From: an uncultured Lachnospiraceae bacterium
GTDB taxonomy: Bacteria; Bacillota; Clostridia; Lachnospirales; Lachnospiraceae
Reading direction: 5' to 3'
Assembly (NCBI GenBank): GCA_910588285.1
Contig: CAJUQB010000010.1
Location: forward strand, 1 to 64,000
Length of the DNA stretch: 64,000 bases
Shown: positions 1 to 8,040 of the stretch, in pieces
How positions within the stretch are numbered: the stretch's first letter is position 1
Layout of the letters: each line of letters opens with the position of its first letter
Notes under the pieces: model-generated
The model's input: the letters and a program-made list of their open reading frames with translations, nothing else
What the model was told of the DNA's origin: nothing
Databases searched by the model: none
Made by a program: the position numbers and the translations under genes

Positions 1-2
1 CC

Positions 3-944
3 GCTGCAAAGGATGCAGGCCATCCCGGCGTGATCAATTCTGACGCGGAGGGCTCCTGTATCAGCCCGCAGCCCTATATCAGCGGCTCTGACAAGCTGGA
101 TGAGGCTTATTGGGTAGACATTGCAGGCGACGGCAATCAGCAGATCTACATTGACCCGGCAGATGATAAGGTGAAATGCTACTACATGAATGAGGATTAC
201 AAGGCTTCCCTGCTTCGGGCAGGCGACTGGTACACCAAGGGCCTGATCTACAAGGATGCTTCCACTACCGACGAGTATGCGGACACCATGATCAAGAACG
301 GCGTTGGTATCTGTATGGTCAATGCCCAGGAGTTTGGCTTTGAGGGCAAGCTGCAGGCTTCCATCGGCAGCGAGGCTGCAGTGAAGTTTACAGGAGCTAT
401 GGTTCAGACGGCTACCGCTTCCTATACGAAGTTTGGCTTTGCCGTACCGGTAACGGCTCAGGAGCCGGAAGCAGCCGTGAAGTTTATCAACCTTCTCTAC
501 AGCCAGAATGAGGTGCATGATACCTTGGCCTGGGGCGTGGAAGGAACCGACTGGGTGAAGGCAGAGGACGGATCTGCTACCTATCCGGACGGCGTAACGG
601 CAGAGACCGTTGGATATCATATGAATGACTTCCTGTATGGCGATATCCTGACCATTACTCCCTGGGAGGATGCTGACTTGAGAGAGCAGCAGGCAGCCAA
701 GAATACAGAAGTGAAGGCTTCCAAATACATTGGCTTCTCCATTGATAATACCAAGGTGGCCAATCAGGTAACCGCCTGCCAGAACGTAACCAACGAATAC
801 AAGCCCATGCTGTCCTCCGGCGTATACGGCGCTGAGACGGAAGCAAAATATCAGGAGTATTTAACAGCCCTGGAGGGGGCGGGTATCAACGATATCATCG
901 CTGAATACCAGAGCCAGCTGGATGCGTGGCTGGCAACACAGTAG
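3..944 (+). CDS. ABC transporter extracellular solute-binding protein, C-terminal part
   Basis: This frame is open to the left edge, so the gene is cut by the window and about 313 residues of its C-terminal part remain. The fragment resembles the C-terminal lobe of family-1 (LplA/LipO-type) solute-binding lipoproteins, with a closing alpha-helical stretch ending in QSQLDAWLATQ that is typical of the DUF3502-bearing subgroup. Two CUT1-type permeases follow, so it is the binding component of an oligosaccharide or glycoside importer that works outside the membrane. The signal peptide and lipobox must lie upstream. No ATPase is encoded here, and a shared MsmX-like ATPase is usual for this family. 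The ligand is not deducible; deglycosidase genes downstream favour a glycoside. Confidence 0.85.
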   Translation, partial: AAKDAGHPGVINSDAEGSCISPQPYISGSDKLDEAYWVDIAGDGNQQIYIDPADDKVKCYYMNEDYKASLLRAGDWYTKGLIYKDASTTDEYADTMIKNGVGICMVNAQEFGFEGKLQASIGSEAAVKFTGAMVQTATASYTKFGFAVPVTAQEPEAAVKFINLLYSQNEVHDTLAWGVEGTDWVKAEDGSATYPDGVTAETVGYHMNDFLYGDILTITPWEDADLREQQAAKNTEVKASKYIGFSIDNTKVANQVTACQNVTNEYKPMLSSGVYGAETEAKYQEYLTALEGAGINDIIAEYQSQLDAWLATQ

Positions 945-991
945 GAGAGATCCTCTGTCATATCAAAATTGTAACTAATAGTTAGCAGAAG

Positions 992-1034
992 TGCCCGCGT
1001 CCCTGAGAGTCTGATTCGGGGAAGCGGGCATTTT
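992..1034 (+). terminator. Hairpin between binding-protein and permease genes (attenuator-like)
   Basis: TGCCCGC (992-998) pairs with GCGGGCA (1024-1030), an inner CCC/GGG extends the stem, and TTTT follows directly. It sits just before the ribosome site of the permease gene. A weak terminator or mRNA-stabilising hairpin here would let the binding protein be made in excess over the permeases. Confidence 0.6.
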
Positions 1035-1048
1035 AAGGAGAGATGAGC

Positions 1049-2419
1049 ATGAAAGGTAAGAAAAAATCGGCTCCGGCGGTTAAAGAGAACGTGAAACCCC
1101 GGATCCATCTGGAACTGCTGGCAGGCTTTGTTGTGATGCTGGTAACTCTGTTCCTGCCCTATATCAGCTATACCTATAAGAGCAAGGGGTACACCTTAAG
1201 CGCATTAAGCCTCATTACCGGCAAGACGGTCTGCGGCGGCAAGGTGGTACTGTCCCCAAGCTTTCCCATGATCCTCCTGGCAGTGGCCACTGTGGCCATG
1301 CTGGCAGCGGCGTTTCTTGATTTTGCCAAAGGGCCCAACCTGTCCTACGGTGTGGCGGCCATTGCTTCCATTGTGGGGCTGGTGACCAATATTTATCTGG
1401 CAACTGCAGCGGGAAATAAGCTTTCCGCAGCCAAGAATGTGAAGGTCACCTACGGCAGCCTGATCTGCCTGATCGCCTGTCTGGCCTTGATGGTATGGGC
1501 TCTGTATCGGCTGTGGAAGGCCAAGATCTTAAGTACTCTGGATTTCATGGTAGTTCCGGGCATGCTGTATTTTATCATCAACAATTATATCCCCATGTTC
1601 GGTATTGTCATTGCCTTCAAGAAGATTGACTACAGCGTGGGCATCTGGGGAAGTCCCTGGAACGGACTGGATAATTTCAAACAGCTGTTCTCCTTCAGCG
1701 GCAGCATATTCAACAGCGATGCCTTCCGGATTACCAGGAATACCATCCTGTACAATGCAGCCTTCATTGTCCTTGGCACCATCGTGGGCGTGCTGGTAGG
1801 TATCTGCCTGGCAGACATTTTCAGCAAGGCGCTGCAGAAGTTCTTCCAGACCAGCATCCTGCTGCCCCAGCTGATCTCTTATGTAATCGTAGCCTACATC
1901 GTGTACGGATTCTTCAGCAACGACGCAGGCTTTATCAACCACCTTTTGGGGACAGACATCAACTTCTATGCAGAGAAGTCCTACTGGCCCTTCATCCTGA
2001 TCTTTATCTACATATGGAAGATGGTGGGCTACAATGCGATCATCTTCTTAAGCTCCATTGTGGGAATTGACAAGAGCCTGTATGAGGCAGCCCGTGTGGA
2101 TGGCTGCAACAAGTGGAGGCAGATCCGGTATGTGACCCTGCCCCTTTTAAAGCCTACGGTAATTACCCTGTTCATGCTGAACGTTGGGCGTATTATGTAC
2201 TCGGACTTCGGACTGTTCTATCAGGTAACCAGAGATTCCGGGGCTCTGTACCCGGTGACGGACACCATTGATACCTATGTGTACCGGTGTCTGATGACCC
2301 TGAACAATATCTCAACCTCGTCGGCAGCCTGTACCTACCAGGCGATCATTGGCTTTGTGCTGGTAATGGCAGTGAACATGATTGTGCGGCGCAAGGACAA
2401 AGAGAGCGCATTATTCTAG
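1049..2419 (+). CDS. CUT1-type ABC transporter permease (LplB-like) with N-terminal membrane extension
   Basis: Integral membrane permease of the sugar importer whose binding protein lies upstream. I chose ATG 1049 (MKGKKK, 456 residues) because AAGGAG at 1035-1040 is well spaced from it, whereas the in-frame ATG at 1043 lies only 2 nt after that site. The C-terminal ~290 residues form a standard LplB/binding-protein-dependent permease module starting near LDFMVVPGMLYFIINNYIP, with an EAA loop (EAARVDGCNKWRQI) that docks the ATPase. The first ~160 residues are extra: about four further hydrophobic segments (roughly 22-45, 70-95, 98-120, 130-155) that ordinary ~300-residue LplB proteins lack. 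Their role is unknown. Confidence 0.9.
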   Translation: MKGKKKSAPAVKENVKPRIHLELLAGFVVMLVTLFLPYISYTYKSKGYTLSALSLITGKTVCGGKVVLSPSFPMILLAVATVAMLAAAFLDFAKGPNLSYGVAAIASIVGLVTNIYLATAAGNKLSAAKNVKVTYGSLICLIACLALMVWALYRLWKAKILSTLDFMVVPGMLYFIINNYIPMFGIVIAFKKIDYSVGIWGSPWNGLDNFKQLFSFSGSIFNSDAFRITRNTILYNAAFIVLGTIVGVLVGICLADIFSKALQKFFQTSILLPQLISYVIVAYIVYGFFSNDAGFINHLLGTDINFYAEKSYWPFILIFIYIWKMVGYNAIIFLSSIVGIDKSLYEAARVDGCNKWRQIRYVTLPLLKPTVITLFMLNVGRIMYSDFGLFYQVTRDSGALYPVTDTIDTYVYRCLMTLNNISTSSAACTYQAIIGFVLVMAVNMIVRRKDKESALF

Positions 2420-2420
2420 G

Positions 2421-2517
2421 AGCACCTGGCGGCTAAGCTTAGCCGGCGCTGCACTTGGCTTCGCTAAGGGCCAGGCATGCATCGCACGTAAGCGGCCAAA
2501 GTACGGCCGCAAGTGCT
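2421..2517. repeat. Palindromic REP-like intergenic element
   Basis: Nearly the whole gap between the two permease genes is self-complementary. AGCAC (2421-2425) pairs with GTGCT (2513-2517), GGCTAAGCTTAGCC (2431-2444) is a perfect palindrome, and GCGGCC (2492-2497) pairs with GGCCGC (2505-2510). There is no coding frame and no T-tract. It looks like a dispersed palindromic repeat that could stabilise upstream mRNA; I see only this copy in the window. Confidence 0.6.
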
Positions 2518-2538
2518 CATAGCAAGGAGGAATAAATA

Positions 2539-3447
2539 ATGGATGATTCAAGTGTAAAGACAAAAAGCGATAAGATATACCAGGCCATCCTGATTGTGAT
2601 CCTGTTAATATTCGCCCTGTGTGCGATCCTGCCGTTTCTGATGCTCCTGTCCTCCTCCTTTACGGAAGAGGCCACCCTGGCACAGTCCGGTTACAATTTC
2701 TTCCCTCGGAAGTTCTCTGCCTATGCCTATGAATATTTGTTTAAGTCCAATGGGGCCAAGGTATGGAAGGCTTATGGGATTACTTTCTTTGTGACCATTG
2801 TGGGTACTGCATTCAGTCTTTTGATCGGGCCGATGCTTGGCTGGGTACTGTCCCGGAAGGATTACAAGAGGGGGAAGGTCTTAACATTCATGGTATTCTT
2901 CACCATGCTGTTCAACGGCGGAGTGGTTCCTTCCTATATTATGTACACCCAGACCTTCCACATGAAGAATACCTTGTGGGCTCTTTTGATCCCCACGCTG
3001 GTGTTCAACGGATTTTTCATTATCCTGTACAAGAATAATTTTGCGTCCAACATCCATCCGGCGCTGATTGAGGCGGCCAAGATTGACGGAGCCGGGGAGC
3101 TGTTCATTTATTTCAAGATCGTGCTTCCCTTGTCTTTGCCCATCATTGCCACCATCGGCCTGATGGTAGGTCTTGGGTACTGGAACGACTGGACCAATGG
3201 CTTGTACTACATCAGCGACAGCAACATGTTCTCGCTGCAGCAGTTCCTGAAGAGTATCATAGATAATATCAATGCCCTGTCCCAGATGGCCAACACGGCA
3301 GATGCGGCGGCAGCGGCGGCGAAGATGCCGGGAATCAGTATCCGAATGGCCATCGCGGTAGTAGGAGTAGTGCCCATCATGATCCTGTATCCCTTCTTCC
3401 AGAAGGCATTTATTGCCGGTATTTCTTTGGGAGGCGTCAAGGAATAG
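2539..3447 (+). CDS. CUT1-type carbohydrate ABC transporter permease (LplC/AraQ-like)
   Basis: Second membrane subunit of the importer, 302 residues, the usual length. It has an N-terminal membrane segment (about 13-35), five more hydrophobic stretches, and the EAA loop EAAKIDGAGELFIYFKIVLP that contacts the ATPase. It ends in GISLGGVKE, as LplC-like permeases commonly do. The start is set by GGAGG at about 2525-2530, close before the ATG. An Ala-rich loop (about 255-262) lies before the last membrane span. It pairs with the preceding LplB-like permease to form the channel for the ligand delivered by the binding protein upstream. Confidence 0.92.
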   Translation: MDDSSVKTKSDKIYQAILIVILLIFALCAILPFLMLLSSSFTEEATLAQSGYNFFPRKFSAYAYEYLFKSNGAKVWKAYGITFFVTIVGTAFSLLIGPMLGWVLSRKDYKRGKVLTFMVFFTMLFNGGVVPSYIMYTQTFHMKNTLWALLIPTLVFNGFFIILYKNNFASNIHPALIEAAKIDGAGELFIYFKIVLPLSLPIIATIGLMVGLGYWNDWTNGLYYISDSNMFSLQQFLKSIIDNINALSQMANTADAAAAAAKMPGISIRMAIAVVGVVPIMILYPFFQKAFIAGISLGGVKE

Positions 3448-3458
3448 AGAGACAATTC

Positions 3459-3488
3459 ATGTATGGCCGGCATATGCTGGCCATACAT
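3459..3488 (+). promoter_or_regulatory. Intergenic hairpin between transporter and deglycosidase genes
   Basis: ATGTATGGCC (3459-3468) is perfectly complementary to GGCCATACAT (3479-3488) around a GCATATGC core, giving a 30-nt hairpin immediately after the permease stop. No T-tract follows, so mRNA processing, stabilisation or partial attenuation is more likely than full termination. Confidence 0.6.
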
Positions 3489-3517
3489 ATATAGAAAGAG
3501 AAAGGTGGCGGATTACA

Positions 3518-3982
3518 TTGTTTGATCAGTATTTGATTCGGAAAGACAGCTTATGCAATGTGTATGAGGACGGCAAGGCCGTTGGTTTCAAATTTGCAGT
3601 CCGCATTGCAGATTACCGGGGATGCTTTTTATCCCTTCACAATGGCTACTATATCAATTGTGACGGCGTGGAGTATCCCAGAGAGCTTCAGAAGTTTGAG
3701 ATTAACGGCAAGCCCCCCAGGGATTTTGAGGAGATCAAGACCTGCGTCTGGGAGCACTGGAACTATGACGACGAGGGATTTGTCTATGTGGCAAAGGAAG
3801 GCGGCCTTGCACCGGGAAGACATACCATCGGCTTGCAGCAGTCCATCCTGGCCCAGTACGGCTATATGCCCTGGGACGAGGAGTGGCTGAAGAACCCGCC
3901 GGTGCCGGGAAGCGGCGCAGGGGCAGGCAAGACGGCTGTCATCTGTACCTTTGATCTGGAATTACAGGAAGGAGGCTGCTGA
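3518..3982 (+). CDS. Probable C-glycoside deglycosidase beta subunit (DUF6379 family)
   Basis: A 154-residue protein starting at TTG 3518, chosen because AAAGGTGG (3501-3508) lies 9 nt upstream and the family starts close to this point; longer frames run into the preceding gene. The N-terminal pattern FDQYLIRKDSLCNVYEDGK-AVGFKFAVRIADYRG is that of the small beta-sandwich subunit of C-glycoside deglycosidases. That subunit forms a heteromer with a TIM-barrel alpha subunit and helps cleave the C-C bond between a 3-keto sugar and an aromatic aglycone. The alpha-like gene starts 2 nt after this stop, the standard gene order. The Gly-rich tail (GSGAGAG, about 137-143) is unusual. Assignment rests on sequence feel and neighbourhood; substrate unknown. 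Confidence 0.72.
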   Translation: MFDQYLIRKDSLCNVYEDGKAVGFKFAVRIADYRGCFLSLHNGYYINCDGVEYPRELQKFEINGKPPRDFEEIKTCVWEHWNYDDEGFVYVAKEGGLAPGRHTIGLQQSILAQYGYMPWDEEWLKNPPVPGSGAGAGKTAVICTFDLELQEGGC

Positions 3983-3983
3983 T

Positions 3984-5045
3984 ATGGGAATCAAACGAGG
4001 TGTATCGCTCTACAGCTACCAGCAGGCACAGTTTTTTAAACAGATGAGCTGGAAGGATCAGATTGTAGAGGTACATGACAACTTAAAAACAGATGGAATT
4101 GAGATTATTGACGAGGCGGTGATTCGGGATTATCCCTTCCCTTCCGAGGAATTCATTTACGACTGGAATAATTTTATGGCAAGGTATGATATGAAGGCTG
4201 TTACCATGGACATTTATCTGGATGTCCATCAGTTCCGGGATCATATCATGACCCACCGGGAAGCGGCGGAGCGCCTGAAAAATGATATCAAGCTGGCAGC
4301 GAAGCTGGGCTTTGCCAATGTGCGTCCGCTGTGTCTGGTGCCCATCGATGTGATCGAGATGGCTTTGGAGACGGCAGAGAAGTACAATGTCCGCATCGGC
4401 AAGGAGATCCACGCGCCTCTGCCCATCAAGCCGGGAACCAGGGTGCAGCCCACCAAGGGCATGGCAGCGGCTCTGGATTTTAAGATGGCAGATCAGATTA
4501 TTGAGCTGGCGGACCGTACCGGCAGCAAGCATGTGGGGCTGGTGCCTGACTTTGGCATTTTTCAGCATTCTCCCTCAAAGGTGGCCATTGACTACGCCAA
4601 GCGTCATGCGAAGATGCCGGAGAGTATTGACTTCATCCTGGAGAACAGCAAGGATTATGAGCTGGATGATATGTATACGGTGCTGGATGAGAAGTACCCC
4701 AATCATGGCCTGGATCTGGGAACCGTGGAGCGCATGAGCCTTCACCGTTCCTCGGCAGACCCGGAGGATATCATTGATATTATCCCCTATATTGTCAGCA
4801 TTCACGGCAAGTTCTACGACATGACCGAGATTCCGGGCAAGCCGGGCTGTTATGAGGATAAGGCGATCGACTACGAGACGCCTATGAAATACCTGCGCGA
4901 GAACGGCTTTGACGGCTATATTGATTCAGAGTTTGAGGGCCAGAGAGACCAGCAGGATATGGGCGAGGAGCATCTGGTGGACGAGGTGGAGCAGGTGCGC
5001 CGCCATCACGAGATGCTTAGGAGGCTCAGCGGCCAGGAGGCGTAA
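3984..5045 (+). CDS. Sugar isomerase/epimerase-like TIM barrel, probable C-glycoside deglycosidase alpha subunit
   Basis: 353 residues starting at ATG 3984 behind GGAGG; 2 nt separate it from the beta-subunit gene. It is an AP-endonuclease-2/xylose-isomerase-like TIM barrel. Candidate metal ligands are the Glu in KEIHAP (with the nearby His), the Asp in LVPDFGIF, the His in SIHGKFYD and the Glu in DSEFEG, matching the Glu-Asp-His-Glu set of this fold. In C-glycoside deglycosidases this subunit holds the divalent metal and catalyses eliminative cleavage of 3-oxo-C-glycosides. An ordinary keto-sugar isomerase is the main alternative, but the DUF6379-type partner makes the deglycosidase reading better. 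No Gfo/Idh/MocA oxidase to make the 3-keto sugar is encoded nearby. Confidence 0.75.
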   Translation: MGIKRGVSLYSYQQAQFFKQMSWKDQIVEVHDNLKTDGIEIIDEAVIRDYPFPSEEFIYDWNNFMARYDMKAVTMDIYLDVHQFRDHIMTHREAAERLKNDIKLAAKLGFANVRPLCLVPIDVIEMALETAEKYNVRIGKEIHAPLPIKPGTRVQPTKGMAAALDFKMADQIIELADRTGSKHVGLVPDFGIFQHSPSKVAIDYAKRHAKMPESIDFILENSKDYELDDMYTVLDEKYPNHGLDLGTVERMSLHRSSADPEDIIDIIPYIVSIHGKFYDMTEIPGKPGCYEDKAIDYETPMKYLRENGFDGYIDSEFEGQRDQQDMGEEHLVDEVEQVRRHHEMLRRLSGQEA

Positions 5046-5083
5046 GAGATTGCTGCCCTTAATGATGTAAACATATAAAAAAG

Positions 5084-5134
5084 AAAGCCTTCTATTAGGA
5101 CCAATGGGAATTTGGGATTGATAGAAGGCTTTTT
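5084..5134 (+). terminator. Intrinsic terminator after the deglycosidase genes
   Basis: AAAGCCTTCTAT (5084-5095) pairs with ATAGAAGGCTTT (5121-5132), followed by TT and an A-rich stretch. It lies between the deglycosidase alpha gene and the transporter gene at 5151, so that transporter may depend on read-through or on its own promoter. Confidence 0.7.
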
Positions 5135-5150
5135 AAAGGAAGTAAGCATT

Positions 5151-6287
5151 ATGAAACAAAAATTAGGAATTTTGCTATCCAGCTTTGTAATTATGAGTTA
5201 TCTTGGAATATCCCCTGTGCTGGCGGACATTGCATCCGCATTTCCGGCAGTCAGCATCACCAGAGTGCAGATGCTGATCACCCTGCCCTCCCTGATGACC
5301 CTGGTGATTTCCCTTGTGGCGGGGCGCCTTACCAGGTACATATATAAGAGGCATCTGATTCTTTTTGCCCTGGGCTGTTATCTGGTGGGAGGACTGCTGC
5401 CCCTTGGGTATCATGGCAGCGTGGGATTTTTGCTCCTTTGCTCCGGGATCCTGGGGCTGGGCTGCGGGATTCTTGTGCCGATTACGGCGGCAATTATCTG
5501 CGATTATTACGAAGGAAATGAACGGAATCAGATGATGGGGCTCCAGGGGGCTGCCATTTCCGTGGGAGGTATGGTGTTTACCTTGGCTGGAGGGACCGTA
5601 GCCTCCTCCCTGGGCTGGCAGAAGGTGTATTTGATTTTCCTGCTGTTTCTTCCCTGCTCCCTGGCCATTTTCTTCCTGCTGCCCAAGGGAAGGCTGGAGC
5701 AGCAGGAGACGGGAGATAAGCAGGCAGGGCTTTTGGGCCGGATCTGGTTCCTGTGCGGGATTGGGTGTCTGTATTATATCTGCCAGAATGTATTTAATAC
5801 CAACATCGCCATGTACATGGGAGAGCAGGGAATCGGGGCGGCTCAGGAGGCCAGCCTGGCCACGGCGGTCTATAATTTTGCCGGGATTTTCGGAGGGCTT
5901 CTTCTGGGAAGAATTATGAAAATCTGTAACAAATATGCGGTGCCTCTGGCCTTTGGGCTGACGGCAGTGGGGATGCTTCTCACCTTTTTAGGGCGGGGGC
6001 TGTCTCTGGTATTGCTGGGAGGTTTTTTGGTGGGCTTTGCCTTTGCCGTATTTACTGCCGCCGGGAACTGCCTGGTGTCGGAGCAGGTGGCAGCTTCCCA
6101 GCGTTCCATGGGCCTTGCCTGTTTGTCTGCCAGCAATAATATCGGGAATACCCTGTCCCCCATTGTGGTAAATGCAGCCGCAGGGCTTTTGATGCCCGGG
6201 GTGCAGGCGAAGTTCCTGCTGGCCGGGGCAATTCTGGTATTGCTGGCTCTGATAACCGTAATACGGTTTTTAATGCCGGATCGATAG
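5151..6287 (+). CDS. Major facilitator superfamily transporter
   Basis: 378 residues, about 12 membrane segments, starting at ATG 5151 (MKQKLGILLSSFVIMSYLGI) behind AAAGGAAG; an in-frame TTG at 5112 lies inside the terminator stem and is unlikely. Loop 2-3 has a basic motif (GRLTRYIYKRH) equivalent to MFS motif A, and a GxxxG-rich segment follows (GILGLGCGILVPITAAII). It follows the glycoside-uptake and deglycosidase genes and may export the released aglycone or import substrate; direction cannot be told from sequence. Its 3' end overlaps the convergent regulator gene by 18 bp. Confidence 0.88.
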   Translation: MKQKLGILLSSFVIMSYLGISPVLADIASAFPAVSITRVQMLITLPSLMTLVISLVAGRLTRYIYKRHLILFALGCYLVGGLLPLGYHGSVGFLLLCSGILGLGCGILVPITAAIICDYYEGNERNQMMGLQGAAISVGGMVFTLAGGTVASSLGWQKVYLIFLLFLPCSLAIFFLLPKGRLEQQETGDKQAGLLGRIWFLCGIGCLYYICQNVFNTNIAMYMGEQGIGAAQEASLATAVYNFAGIFGGLLLGRIMKICNKYAVPLAFGLTAVGMLLTFLGRGLSLVLLGGFLVGFAFAVFTAAGNCLVSEQVAASQRSMGLACLSASNNIGNTLSPIVVNAAAGLLMPGVQAKFLLAGAILVLLALITVIRFLMPDR

Positions 6288-7814
6288 TCCGTACTGCTTC
6301 AGCTTCCTGGAAACCGTGGAGATATCCACCTCCAGAAGCTGGCTGGCCTCCTTCAGGTTCCGGACATCCTTGATGGTATTCTTCAGGAATTCCTTCTCAT
6401 AGGCGGACACCGCCTCATTCAATGACATATTCTGGGAAATCTCCACATAAGCATTGTCTGAATCAATATCAAAAATACTGTACAGAAACGAGGAGTCGAT
6501 TTCCGGCATATCGGCGCAGCAGACCGTCAGGTATTCCATGATATTCCGCAGCTCCCGGATGTTGCCGGGCCAGGAATAATTGACCAGCACATCAATATTC
6601 TCCTGGGACAGGTGGAGGGTGCGGTCATACCGCTCCGAAAAAATCTCCTGGTAATGGGCGCACAGCAGGGGGATATCCTCCTTCCGCTCCCGCAGGGGCG
6701 GTACGCTGATGGGGATTACGTGAAGCCGGTAGTAGAGGTCGCTCCGGAAGGTGCCCTCGGCAATCTTGGCCTTCAGGTTGCAGTTGGTGGCTGCAATCAG
6801 CCGGATATTGAGCTTGATGGGCCTGGTGCCGCCTACCCGGGTGATCTCGCTGCTCTGGATGGCCCGCAGCAGCTTGGCCTGGAGAACCATGGGCATGTCG
6901 CCGATCTCATCCAGAAGCAGGGTGCCGTTGTTGGCAGCCTCGAAGAGTCCCTTTTTTCCATTGGAGCTGGCGCCGGAAAAGGCGCCCTTTTCATACCCAA
7001 AAAGCTCGGATTCCAGAAGGCTGGCCGGGATGGAAGAGCAGTTGATCTTGATAAAGGGCATATTGGCCCGGTTGGAGCCCTGGTAGATGGCGTCTGCGAT
7101 CAGCTCCTTGCCTGCTCCGGATTCCCCGGTGATCAGGACCGTGGCATCCGTGGGCGCAACATTTTTGATGAATTGTTTTATTTTCTGCATTGCCGCACCG
7201 TTTCCGATCATGGTATGCTCCGGGGACATGTCCTTGGAGCGCTGGTAAATATGAACGGCACTGGTATCCTGATGCAAATCCTTCAATGTCTGAATAAATT
7301 CGGAAAAGCTCTCCCGAAGATCCACAAAGGTAGAAAGCCCCCGGTTGGTGGCGACTACATATTGAATCTTGTCCGGATTATCTTGTTCAAAAATCGGCAC
7401 GCCCACAACAATGCCCGGATTTTTGCCGGCATCCAGGTTGGACAGCTTCATGACCTTTTCCTTCCGTTTTAATACATCCGGTACAGTGGCCACCGAGAAA
7501 TACTTCCTGGAGTTGAGGATGTCCGATACCCGGTGGCCGATCAGGACCTCCCGGGGAATCCCGGTATGATGGACATAGGCGGGATTGACATAAAGAATCT
7601 CTTCCTCGTCGTTGGCAATCAGGATATTGTCGTCCAGATTATCCAGGACCACCTGGTAGTCGATGGCACTGCTGGTCACCTGATGGATTTTATTGCGAAT
7701 TTGCATAAGTTCTTTGCGAAATTTCAAAGGATCAATGGTTGTATCAGCAGCAAGCAGGTCAATGAGCTCCGTAATTTGCTGCTCCGTACTTATCATGATA
7801 TCTCTGTCTGTCAT
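6270..7814 (-). CDS. Sigma54-dependent transcriptional activator (PAS-AAA+-Fis)
   Basis: Enhancer-binding activator of 514 residues, started at the ATG at 7814 (MTDRDIMIS) because AAGGGGG lies just upstream; a longer in-frame start lacks a ribosome site. Order: N-terminal helix, PAS sensor (about 52-165), AAA+ domain with Walker A GESGAGKE (about 229-236), the sigma54-contact loop as GAFSGA (about 276-281, Thr replaced by Ser versus GAFTGA), Walker B LLLDEIGDM, and a C-terminal Fis-type helix-turn-helix (ASQLLEVDISTVSRKLKQYG). It is divergent from the long operon beginning at 8041, which has a perfect sigma54 promoter, so it is the likely activator. The PAS ligand is unknown. Its 3' end overlaps the convergent transporter gene. 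Confidence 0.93.
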   Translation of the reverse strand: MTDRDIMISTEQQITELIDLLAADTTIDPLKFRKELMQIRNKIHQVTSSAIDYQVVLDNLDDNILIANDEEEILYVNPAYVHHTGIPREVLIGHRVSDILNSRKYFSVATVPDVLKRKEKVMKLSNLDAGKNPGIVVGVPIFEQDNPDKIQYVVATNRGLSTFVDLRESFSEFIQTLKDLHQDTSAVHIYQRSKDMSPEHTMIGNGAAMQKIKQFIKNVAPTDATVLITGESGAGKELIADAIYQGSNRANMPFIKINCSSIPASLLESELFGYEKGAFSGASSNGKKGLFEAANNGTLLLDEIGDMPMVLQAKLLRAIQSSEITRVGGTRPIKLNIRLIAATNCNLKAKIAEGTFRSDLYYRLHVIPISVPPLRERKEDIPLLCAHYQEIFSERYDRTLHLSQENIDVLVNYSWPGNIRELRNIMEYLTVCCADMPEIDSSFLYSIFDIDSDNAYVEISQNMSLNEAVSAYEKEFLKNTIKDVRNLKEASQLLEVDISTVSRKLKQYGLSIRH

Positions 7815-7927
7815 TGGTAATTCCCCCTTGATTAAGCCTATTATAAGGGATTTGGCTGCAAATCTCAATAACAAAATGATACCATGTGTACAGCAAAATA
7901 CATTGGAATCATGGGCAGATAAAAAAT

Positions 7928-7943
7928 TGGCACGGAGATTGCA
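7928..7943 (+). promoter_or_regulatory. Sigma54 (-24/-12) promoter of the ring-cleavage/butyrate operon
   Basis: TGGCACG-GAGA-TTGCA matches the sigma54 consensus at every conserved base, with GG at 7929-7930 and GC at 7941-7942. It lies about 98 nt upstream of the crotonase start (8041) and directly opposite the divergent sigma54 activator gene. I saw no TTGCA-N4-TGCAA pair upstream of it, unlike three other sigma54 promoters here. Confidence 0.92.
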
Positions 7944-8040
7944 TATAAATTTGTATAAAGCTTTCTATCAGTTTTATATCAAGTATGATATCAGCTGTAT
8001 CAGATTCAATGCGAATGCAAACCTAGAGGAGGTAACGAAA

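Noticed and set aside
7693..8040. N-terminal extension of the crotonase gene
   Set aside because: It would run through the activator gene's start and the sigma54 promoter; the ATG at 8041 has an ideal ribosome site.
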